A stretch of 64,000 nucleotides of DNA. Origin: Natronosporangium hydrolyticum. Lineage in GTDB: Bacteria; Actinomycetota; Actinomycetes; Mycobacteriales; Micromonosporaceae. Positions 50,183 to 58,800 of the stretch are shown here, piece by piece. Positions within the stretch are counted from its first letter, which is position 1; the number at the start of each line of letters is the position of its first letter. The DNA is taken from positions 992,001 through 1,056,000 of the forward strand of contig NZ_CP070499.1 in NCBI RefSeq assembly GCF_016925615.1, in the 5' to 3' direction. Position numbers and translations under genes: made by a program. Under the pieces are notes generated by a model that had not been told where the DNA came from, made no database searches, and saw nothing but the letters and a program-made list of their open reading frames with translations.

Positions 50183-50911
50183 TCAGCGGTCGTCGAGGGT
50201 GTGGGTTGCCCAGTCGTCGCAGCGCTGCTCGTTCTCGGCCACCTGTTCCTCGGTGAGCGCGGGCGCACCGTCGGCCGTCTCGACGTTGTTGTAGGCGACG
50301 CCGTCGACGCGCCACGGTGGCCCGCCCGCGTCGTCGTCGGCTGCGAGCAGGCGATACGCGGTGACGGAGGAGCGCTGGCCGTCGGCGCGCGGTGCACCCT
50401 CCGCGCCATCTCTGGTCCAATACCCGATGTCGTAGCAGAGCAGCACCAGGGCTTCGTCCGAGGTGGTCTCAGCACTTAGCAGTGTGTACCAGCGGGGACC
50501 GTGGAGGTCGATTCCGCCGGGGTTCGACGCGCCGCGCGCGTACCCTTCGAACCGTTCGGTCTCTGGCGGGGTGGTCAGATAGGGCAGTAGCGCCAGCGTC
50601 TCGGCGACCGGCTGCTGCTCTGCGAAGATCGCCTCCGCCAGCCCTTCCAGGTGTTGTACTACTCGCACCGCGTCTGCTGCTGCCGGGTCGGCGGGTTCGT
50701 CGAGCCGCCAGAGCAACGGGCTGTCCTCGCGGGCGCCGTCGATATCGATCTGCCGGTAGACCTCATCGGCGCTGAGGTCGGCCGGCGACGCGGGTTCGGT
50801 GCTCTCCGGCCCCGGGGTACTGTCCGGCCCGGCTGCTCCGTTGCCGCATCCCGCCAAGGCCAATGTGGCGCCGAGTAGCGGTGCGAGACCTGACGTTACC
50901 CGGCTCCGCAT
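50183..50911 (-). CDS. Hypothetical secreted lipoprotein
   Basis: 242 residues from the ATG at 50911, chosen because GGAGG lies seven bases upstream. The signal peptide ends LALAGC with the lipid Cys at 22, then a Pro/Thr/Ser-rich linker. The body has no motif I recognise, and there are two Cys pairs in the mature part. It starts 26 bases after the stop of the large gene at 50938, so it belongs to the operon with it and the WXG100-like gene and may be its extracytoplasmic anchor or immunity-like partner. Confidence 0.85.
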   Translation of the reverse strand: MRSRVTSGLAPLLGATLALAGCGNGAAGPDSTPGPESTEPASPADLSADEVYRQIDIDGAREDSPLLWRLDEPADPAAADAVRVVQHLEGLAEAIFAEQQPVAETLALLPYLTTPPETERFEGYARGASNPGGIDLHGPRWYTLLSAETTSDEALVLLCYDIGYWTRDGAEGAPRADGQRSSVTAYRLLAADDDAGGPPWRVDGVAYNNVETADGAPALTEEQVAENEQRCDDWATHTLDDR

Positions 50912-50937
50912 GCGGTTACCTCCTCGCACAGGTATGG

Positions 50938-53445
50938 CTAGTAGCTCTCAAGGTCGCCCTGGGCACGGTCGTAACCGTCGTCGTAGCGGCCATCCACGTC
51001 GTCGATCCCGGACAGGCCGGAGCCTGGCTCGCTGATGTACCCGTCCCAGGCCCGCTGCTGCCGGTCGCTCCACTCATGGTAAGGAATCGGCTCACCGTCC
51101 TCGAGCAGGTCAGCGGGGAGCGCGGCCACCTGCTCCGGGGTGAGGTTGCGGTAGAGGGCCGCGTCGGCCATCCCCTGGGTCAGCTCCCGGCCCTGTTGCC
51201 GGACGTCACCGACCTCGTAGTTGGCGTCGCCGATCCGGCCGGCCTGCTGTGCCTCCTCCGCCCGACTCATCATCTCGCTGATGACCGAGCCGACCGGGCC
51301 GGGGAGTTTGCTGGTGGCGGCGTCCATCCCCAACCCGGCCAAGAAGTATTTGTTGCGCAGCGCGTCGTTGTAGGCGCTGTCGGCCGACTCCTGGTCACTG
51401 ACCGCATTGCTGTTGTGGCCGAAGTCGAGCGCCCCGTAGACCAGACCGCTGCCGTGGCCGGCGAACCGCTCCGCCTCGGCGATGCGCTCCTCGACCGGCG
51501 TGCCGCTGTCGGCGAGGTAGTAGTCGTAGACCATGCCGGAGTAGATCGCCGACGCCATCTGCACCTGCTCCCGGGCGTCGGGATTCTTGCCCAACTCGGC
51601 GAGAAAGATCTGGGCGTGGCGCTCTGCGGCGTCGACGACGTGATCGCCGGGCGCACCGTCGGGAGCAGCCCGACCGATCATGTTCCAGTGCATGTCGTCG
51701 ATGTAGAACGCGGCGATCTCGCCCATCGACTCCCGCAGTTCGTCCGGGAGGATGTCGCTGTCCCGGAACCGTCCCGCCTGCTCGCCCTCGGCCCCGCCGA
51801 TCGGGTTGTTCGGGAAGCCGCGGGCAGTCTCGTCGGTCGCGATCTCGTAGATGATGGATTCGACGATCCGGTGGGAGCGTTCGTCCGGGTCCTCGGTGGT
51901 GGCCCGCACCAGCACGTCGCCGAGCAGAGCCTGCCCCGGGGTGGTGCCGCGGCCGTCGAGGTCAGGGTTGTTGGCGTAGTCGGGGAACCAGAACCGGTCG
52001 GTGAGCAGGTAGTCGACCCGGGGCAGTCGGCCACCGGGGGTGCCGTCGAAGAGCGTCTGGCCGGTGAAGAAGTCGCGGGCCGCGTCCGGGTTGCGCTCCA
52101 GCGCGCTCATCAGGCCCACGACCGGGTCGTAGCCATCGTTGCCGACTCCGCCGGGGATCCAGTTCAGCTGGACCGGCCCGAGCCCCACCACCGTCCCGGT
52201 GTCCATCCAGATCGGGATGCCGTCGCCCTGCACCGACCAGCCACCGTTGCGTTCGAAGTCGAGCATGTCCCCACCGATCAGCGTGAGGAACGAGCTGTCG
52301 AAGTGGGCGTCGGGCGACTGCATCAGCACCCCGAGGAGCTGGTGGCCGTAGATCTGGTCGTGCAGACCACCGTAGTTGGGGTGCGAGGGGTATCCGACGT
52401 CGATCTTCTGCCGGCCGAGCGTCAGCAGCTCGACCATCCACTCGCTGGGCAGCTCGTGCTCACCGGGCTGGTACCGCGCACCGGGGTGGGGGGGTTCGGT
52501 GCCACGTTTGGTGGTGGCGGTGGCGAGCGCGATCGCGAGGCTGTTCTGGATCGAGCCGACGAGCTGGGCCAGGTCGGGGTCGGCCTCGTAGGCGGGTTGC
52601 ACGAAGGCGACGTTGCCGGTCAGCTTCAGCAGGCCGTCGGGGCCGATCGCCATCATCAGGTGGTAGGCGAAGGCGTCATCGTCGGCGTGTTCGGCGAGGA
52701 TCGCTTCGAGCTGCGCCAGCTCTTCGGTAGTGGGCACGTAGTTCGGGTCGTTGATCCGGTCGATCAGGTCGCCGACCTCGCCGGCCAGGTCGGCCATGGC
52801 CTGGTCGTGCCACTGGGGCAGGAAGACCGCGAGCGCGCCGGTCGGCCGCTGCAGGACGCCGGCGGCGGTGAGCAGGGCCAGGTTGTCGGCGGTGGGCCCT
52901 TGCCGGAGCATCCCGGCGGCGGCCTGCGCTCCCTCGTCGATGAACTGCTGGTGTGCCTCGCGCCAACGGTCGCGCATCTGCCGTTCGTGTTCGGCCCGGG
53001 CGAGTACCAGCTCCTGGTCGAAGGCGTCGCCCTCCGGCACCCCCCACCGGTTGGTGCGGGCCTCGGCGCGCAGGGTTTCGATGCCGTCGACCCGGGAGTT
53101 GAAGAGGCGGACCTGTTCGCGCCAGAAGTGCAGCGGAGCCGCGGCCCAGGCCAGCGCGCCGATGGACTGTTCGGCGCGTTGCCGGACCGGCTGCGGCGCG
53201 GCGCGGAGCTCGGCCGAGGCGAGCCCGTCCCAGCTGTCTACCGCTGGTTGGAACCGCCGGTCGGTCATCCCTTCCAGGTCGATGCCGCGGTCGGCGAGCC
53301 GGGTGAGCCGGTCGGCTACGGTTTCGAGCTCCCCGAGGTCGGCGGGGTGCTTCTCGAACGGTGCCAGTGAGACGTCGGTGGACCGGCCGGCCGGGCTGTG
53401 CGGGCCACCAGCCCCATCGGTGAGATAGAAGTCCGGGCTGACCAC
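50938..53445 (-). CDS. Large DUF6571-like protein, WXG100-associated
   Basis: 835 residues from a GTG with AAGGAG at eight bases. The first 170 residues resemble the helical WXG100/LXG module (ELETVADRLTRLADRGIDLE, then ALAWAAAPLHFWREQVRLFN). The middle has the repeated pattern I associate with DUF6571 proteins (VGLMSALERNPDAARDFFTG, then LTLIGGDMLDFERNGGWSVQ), and helix-rich segments continue to the acidic C-terminus. No signal peptide, nuclease, NADase or metalloprotease motif is visible. It follows the small WXG100-like gene by 12 bases. A secreted or surface effector of a type VII system is possible, but no secretion ATPase is nearby. Confidence 0.75.
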   Translation of the reverse strand: MVSPDFYLTDGAGGPHSPAGRSTDVSLAPFEKHPADLGELETVADRLTRLADRGIDLEGMTDRRFQPAVDSWDGLASAELRAAPQPVRQRAEQSIGALAWAAAPLHFWREQVRLFNSRVDGIETLRAEARTNRWGVPEGDAFDQELVLARAEHERQMRDRWREAHQQFIDEGAQAAAGMLRQGPTADNLALLTAAGVLQRPTGALAVFLPQWHDQAMADLAGEVGDLIDRINDPNYVPTTEELAQLEAILAEHADDDAFAYHLMMAIGPDGLLKLTGNVAFVQPAYEADPDLAQLVGSIQNSLAIALATATTKRGTEPPHPGARYQPGEHELPSEWMVELLTLGRQKIDVGYPSHPNYGGLHDQIYGHQLLGVLMQSPDAHFDSSFLTLIGGDMLDFERNGGWSVQGDGIPIWMDTGTVVGLGPVQLNWIPGGVGNDGYDPVVGLMSALERNPDAARDFFTGQTLFDGTPGGRLPRVDYLLTDRFWFPDYANNPDLDGRGTTPGQALLGDVLVRATTEDPDERSHRIVESIIYEIATDETARGFPNNPIGGAEGEQAGRFRDSDILPDELRESMGEIAAFYIDDMHWNMIGRAAPDGAPGDHVVDAAERHAQIFLAELGKNPDAREQVQMASAIYSGMVYDYYLADSGTPVEERIAEAERFAGHGSGLVYGALDFGHNSNAVSDQESADSAYNDALRNKYFLAGLGMDAATSKLPGPVGSVISEMMSRAEEAQQAGRIGDANYEVGDVRQQGRELTQGMADAALYRNLTPEQVAALPADLLEDGEPIPYHEWSDRQQRAWDGYISEPGSGLSGIDDVDGRYDDGYDRAQGDLESY

Positions 53446-53457
53446 GAGCGGAGCTCC

Positions 53458-53817
53458 TTAAACGGCGAAGTTGATCTCTCGGCGGAGGGAACTGGCGAGA
53501 TTCCCGCCATGCTGGTGCTGGGTGTGGAGCAGGTGGGCGCCGTCGTCGTCGGCCTGCTCCACCACCGTGCTGGCGGTGCTGACGTTGCCGCCGAGCGCGT
53601 CGACCTCGCCGGCGAGTCGGGCGATCGTGGGGTTCCAGGTCGATCCGTAGGCGCCGAAGGCCGAGCCGATCGCGAAGTTCCGGGCAGCGTCGGCGGCGTC
53701 GGTGAACGCCACCGACGCGGTCGTCGCCCAGGACTGCCAGTTGCCGGCGGTGGCGGCGACGTCTCGGCCGGCCTGGTGGACCGGTTCGGATTCGGTGTGG
53801 AGGTATGGCGGGCTCAC
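53458..53817 (-). CDS. WXG100/ESX-like small helical protein
   Basis: 119 residues from a GTG at 53817 with AGAGG upstream. It has the two-helix pattern with a W-x-S central turn (AATAGNWQSWATTASVAFTD), instead of strict WXG, and a second helix with heptads (RLAGEVDALGGNVSTASTVV). It lacks a signal peptide, as expected of type VII substrates. It heads the operon with the large DUF6571-like protein, the common arrangement for a WXG partner and its effector. Confidence 0.75.
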   Translation of the reverse strand: MSPPYLHTESEPVHQAGRDVAATAGNWQSWATTASVAFTDAADAARNFAIGSAFGAYGSTWNPTIARLAGEVDALGGNVSTASTVVEQADDDGAHLLHTQHQHGGNLASSLRREINFAV

Positions 53818-53893
53818 GGCGTTACCTCTGGGTCGGTGGTCGGTTCGCCTCACCGTACCGAGGATTGTCAAGTATGGGCCGTGACCAGCGCCT

Positions 53894-55762
53894 TCACTCC
53901 AAGGTGAGCTCTGCCGCCGCTCGGGTGATCGAATCGGCGTCCAGCCCAGCGGCGTGCAGCTGTTGCTCGGGATGGGCGGAGCCGGGCATGGTGCGGACCG
54001 CCAGCTTGCGAATCCGGGGCAGGTCGACGCCGCCGTCGGCGAAGACCTCCAGCACCGCGTCGCCGAGCCCGCCCTCCGGCCAGTGGTCCTCGACCGTCAG
54101 CAACCGGGCGGTCTCGCGCGCGGCGGTACGCAAAGCGTCGGCGTCGATCGGTTTCACCGAGTACGCGTCGATCACCCGGGCGTTCACCCCTCGTTCGGCG
54201 AGCTGGTCGGCCGCGGCGAGGGCGCTGTGGACGGTAACTCCGGTACCGACGATCGTCACCTGATCGTCGGGGGAGCTGCGGAGTAGCCGGCTGCCGCCGA
54301 TCGGGAACTGCTCGCCGGGTTGGTAGATCACCGGCGTACCGCCGCGGCTGGTGCGCAGGTAGCAGATGCCGGCCCGGTCGGCCATGCTACGGACCAGCGC
54401 GGTGGTCTGATTAGCGTCGCACGGGTGCAGCACGGTGCTGCCGTGGATTGCCCGGAACGCGGCCAGATCTTCCAGCCCCATCTGGGAGGGGCCGTCCTCG
54501 CCGATCGCCACGCCAGCGTGGGAGCCGACTACCCGAAGGTTCGCTCGGGAGATCGCCGCCATCCGGAGGAAGTCGTAGGCGCGGGTCAGGAAGGCGGCGA
54601 AGGTGGCGAGGTAAGGGCGCCAGCCCCGCGCCTGCATGGCGATGGCGGCCGCCACCAACTGCTGTTCGGCGATGTAGAACTGGAAGAACCGGTCCGGGTG
54701 CGAGGCTTCGAAGACGCCGCTGCGGGTGGAGTCGGAGACCTCACCGTCCAGCGCCACCACGTCGCCGTACGCGTCGCCGAGCGCGGCCAACGCCGCCCCG
54801 AACGCGTCCCGGGTGGGTACCGACTCGCCCACCTCGTACTCGGGCAGTGAGAGTTGGCCGCGGACCGGGAAGGTGTGGGGTTGCTGATCCTCGGCGACTG
54901 GCCCGGCCACCGGCACCGTGACCTGCCGGGCACCGCCGAGTTCGGCGATCACCGTCGCCGCGTCCGCCAGTGGTTTGCCGTGGTAGCCATTCTGGTCCTC
55001 GACCTGCGGCGCACCCTTCCCCTTGCGGGTGCGGGCGAGGATCGCGGTGGGGGCGTCGGTGGTTGCCGTGGCTTCTTGGTAGGCACGGTCGATCTGGTCC
55101 ACGTCGTGCCCGTCGATCTCGATCGTGTGCCACCCGAAGGCGCTGATCCGCCGGGCGTACGCGGCGGTGTCCCACTCCAGCCGGGTGGGGCCGCGTTGGC
55201 CGAGCCGGTTCACGTCGACGATCGCGGTGAGGTTGGCCAGTCGTTCGTGGCCGGCGTGCGCAAACGCTTCCCACATCGAGCCCTCAGCCAGTTCGCTGTC
55301 GCCGCAGAGCACCCACACCCGGTACGGCAGTCGATCCAGGCGGGCAGCGGTCAGCGCTGCGCCGACGCCGACCGGAAGCCCCTGGCCCAGCGAACCGGTG
55401 GCGACCTTCACCCACGGCAGTCGGGGAGTCGGGTGGCCCTCCAGCCGGCTGCCCAACTTCCGGTAGGTGAGGAGTTCGGACTCGGTGATCGCGCCAGCGG
55501 CCCGGAGGGCGGCGTAGAGCAGTGGCGAGGCGTGGCCCTTGGAGATGATGAACTCGTCGTTGTGCGGGTCGTCGGGCCGATCGAATGCGTAACGCAGTTG
55601 GGTACCGAGCAGCACCGCCACCAGATCGGCGGCGGACATCGCGGAGGTCGGGTGTCCCGAGCCGGCCTCCGCGGCGCAACGGACGGCATCGACGCGCAAC
55701 TGTTGCCCCAGTTCAGCCAGGTGGTTGGCGCGTTGATCCGGCGGCAGATCGGTCCAGGTCAT
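53894..55762 (-). CDS. Transketolase
   Basis: 622 residues, complete with all three domains: thiamine diphosphate domain (EAGSGHPTSAMSAADLVAVL, ISKGHASPLLYAAL, GSLGQGLPVGVGAALTA, CGDSELAEGSMWEA), pyrimidine domain (EVSDSTRSGVFEASHPDRFF, GEDGPSQMGLEDLAAFRAIH), and C-terminal domain. It is of the shorter TKTL-like or eukaryote-type class, not the 690-residue Tkt found in actinobacterial pentose-phosphate clusters, and no zwf, tal or pgl is adjacent, so it is probably a second copy or substitute. It diverges from the subtilase gene. Confidence 0.88.
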   Translation of the reverse strand: MTWTDLPPDQRANHLAELGQQLRVDAVRCAAEAGSGHPTSAMSAADLVAVLLGTQLRYAFDRPDDPHNDEFIISKGHASPLLYAALRAAGAITESELLTYRKLGSRLEGHPTPRLPWVKVATGSLGQGLPVGVGAALTAARLDRLPYRVWVLCGDSELAEGSMWEAFAHAGHERLANLTAIVDVNRLGQRGPTRLEWDTAAYARRISAFGWHTIEIDGHDVDQIDRAYQEATATTDAPTAILARTRKGKGAPQVEDQNGYHGKPLADAATVIAELGGARQVTVPVAGPVAEDQQPHTFPVRGQLSLPEYEVGESVPTRDAFGAALAALGDAYGDVVALDGEVSDSTRSGVFEASHPDRFFQFYIAEQQLVAAAIAMQARGWRPYLATFAAFLTRAYDFLRMAAISRANLRVVGSHAGVAIGEDGPSQMGLEDLAAFRAIHGSTVLHPCDANQTTALVRSMADRAGICYLRTSRGGTPVIYQPGEQFPIGGSRLLRSSPDDQVTIVGTGVTVHSALAAADQLAERGVNARVIDAYSVKPIDADALRTAARETARLLTVEDHWPEGGLGDAVLEVFADGGVDLPRIRKLAVRTMPGSAHPEQQLHAAGLDADSITRAAAELTLE

Positions 55763-55874
55763 ACCGAGCGTGATACCCGGGGCTGGATTCGGTAAACCCT
55801 TGGTGCGAGTGCGGTCATAAATTAAGCCCTTTCACTTATAGCTACGTCTGGGCGGTGTGGCCGAGGCTGTCTGG

Positions 55875-58800
55875 ATGGAGCATCCCAACCCCCGGATACA
55901 TAGCGGCGCGCCCCGGCGCCGAACGCCGTGGTGGCGTTCGGGCACCCTCGCGTCCCTGACCGTGTTAATGGTGACCGCGGGCCTCACCGGCCCGGGGCAC
56001 AGTGCCGCGTTCGCCGGCACCAGCGAAGCCGCCCCGACCGGGGCGGAGATCGATGCCGAGCTGCGAGCGGTCTTCGACGAGGTCGACGAGGCCACCTTCA
56101 TGGTGCTGCTGGAACAGCAGGCCGATCTTTCGGCCGCCGCCGGCGCAGACGAGTGGGCGAGCCTCGGCGAGCAGGTCCACGACGAGCTGACCAACACCGC
56201 CGAGCAGAGCCAGGCGAGCCTACAGGCCCTGCTTACCGAACGCGGCGCCGACTTCCGTTCCTTCTGGATCGTCAACGCGTTGCAGGTCACCGGCGATGTG
56301 GCGCTCGCCGAGGAGTTGGCGGCCCGGCCGGAGGTGGATCAGGTCCTGCCGGAGCAGGAGTTCGACCTGCCCGAGCCGACCCCGGACGAGGCGCCTCCGT
56401 CGATCAACAACGTCGAGTGGGGCATCGACCGGATCAACGCACCGGACGTCTGGGGATCCTACGACGTACGCGGCGAGGGGGTCGTGGTCGGTGTGATCGA
56501 CACCGGTGTCCTGTATGACCACCCGGCGCTGGTGGAGCAGTACCGGGGCAACCTGGGTGGCGGGGAGTTCGACCACGCCTACAGCTGGCATGACCCGTCC
56601 AATGTGTGTGCTAACCCGTCGCTGGTGCCCTGTGACCACCATGGTCACGGCACCCACGTGACCGGCACGATCGTCGGCGACGACGGCGGTAGCAACCAGA
56701 TCGGGGTCGCCCCGGATGCGCAGTGGATCGCCGCCATGGGCTGCGAGTCCAACACCTGCAGCGATAGCGCGCTGCTCTCCTCCGGCGAGTTCATGCTGGC
56801 GCCGACCGACCTGAACGGCGAGAATCCGCGACCGGAGCTGCGGCCGCACATCGTCAACAACTCGTGGGGCGGGGGCGCCAACACCGACCCGTGGTATCGG
56901 GGCATCGTCGAGTCGTGGGTGGCGGCGGGGATCTTCCCGCAGTTCGCGAACGGCAACGATCCGTTCAACGCCGCACCGTGCGGGTCGTCGTCGAACCCGG
57001 GCAACCTGCCGGAGAGTTACGCGGCGGGCGCGTTCGACATCAACGGCAACATCGCGGGCTTCTCGCACCGGGGTCCGTCGGCCTGGGACAGCGATGAGGT
57101 CAAGCCGAACATCGCCGCCCCCGGAGTGCAGGTGCGCTCGGCGTGGGCCAACGGCTCTTACCAGACGATCGGCGGCACCTCCATGGCGTCGCCGCACGTG
57201 GCCGGCGCCGTGGCGCTGCTCTGGTCGTTCTCGCCGGAGCTCGCTGGCGACATCGACGCCACCCGGGAGGTGCTGGACGTCAGCGCGGTCGACACCGAGG
57301 ACCTGAGCTGTGGCGGCACCCCGGAGAACAACAACGTCTGGGGTCAGGGACAGCTCGACGTCCTGGCGGCAGTCGAGGCCTCGCCGGTGCCGGGCGAGAC
57401 CGGAACTCTCGACGGCACGGTGACCGACGCCGACAGCGGTGACCCGCTCGCCGCGACGGTGGTCGCCGAGGGCGAGGTCACCCGGACCGTGACCAGCGGC
57501 GCCGATGGCGGCTATCAGGTCACGTTGCCGGCTGGCGAGTACGAGGTGACCGCCTCGGCGAGCGGCTACTTCGCCGAGACCGTCACCGAGGTGGTGGTCG
57601 TCGAGGATGAGACCAGCACCGTGGACTTCGCGCTCGAAGCGGACCCGGATGCGTTCCAGCCCTCGATCACTGTGGATCCGTCGGAGTTGTCGTCGGGGCA
57701 GGGTCCGGACACGGTGGTGACGCAGGAGTTGACCATCGGCAACGTGGGTGACGCGGAGCTGTCCTGGGAGATTCTGGATGAGCCGGCCGGGTCGCCTGGT
57801 GCGACGTCGGTGACGTCGGTGGAGCCGGGTGAGGTCTCGGGTGAGGCGTCGTTGTCGACGGCGCCGTCGTTGTTGCGTGGGGTGTTTGGTTCGTCCCCGC
57901 GGGTGGCGACGCCGGAGGTGCCGGTGGTGCAGGATGCGGTGACGTTGTCGCATTCGGAGTCGATGTCGATTGTGGCGGAGAACTCGGTCGGGTGTACGCC
58001 GGATCAGGGTCTGTCGACGACGGAGAATTCGTATCTGCGGCACTTCGTGTTGGATGACTTCGGGATCACCGACGAGTTCGATGTGTCCGAGGTGTCGTTC
58101 GGTGTCGAGGTGGTGCGTGGGGTTTCTCCGACGGTGTCGGTGAATCTGTATGAGATGGTCGATCCGGCTGGGTCGTTCGAGTATGGCAACTTTGAGCTGA
58201 TTGGTTCGGCGGAGGAGACGCTGGAGCCGATGGAGCTGGAGGTTGTGACGGTGCCGGTGTCGGGTACGGCGGCGGCGGGTTCGACTCTGGTGGTGGAGGT
58301 TGATGTTCCGGATCTTTCGGGGTCGGGGGCGTTGTTCATCGGGTCGAATTCGGATGGTCAGACTGCGCCGTCGTATTTGGCGTCGGGGTCGTGTGGGTTG
58401 CCGGAGCCGACGGATACGTCGGCGATCGGGTTCCCGGGTATGCATGTGGTGATGTCGGTTACCGGTGGTGGTGACGTGTCGGAGCCGTCGTGTGAGGTGC
58501 CGGGTTGGTTGTCGGTGTCGCCGGCGGCTGGTGCGGTGGCTCCGGGTGGGTCGCAGGTGGTCGAGGTTAGTTTCGACTCGGCGGGGCTTGCCGACGGTGA
58601 TGTGGTGGCCGGGACCTTGTGTGTGGCCTCTGATGATCCGGAGTCGCCGGTGGTGGAGATTCCGGTGGAGTTGGTGGTCGAGGAGGTGACGGCTCCGGTG
58701 GTGGAGGTGTCGCCGGGTTCGTTGTCGGCGGAGGTGCCGGTCGACGGGGTGGTGGAGCAGGAGTTGTCGGTGGGTAACACCGGCGACGCCACCCTCGACT

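Noticed and set aside
50183-53817. Complete type VII secretion system
   Set aside because: No EccB-E, EccC ATPase or mycosin is in the window; only WXG-like and effector-like genes are seen.
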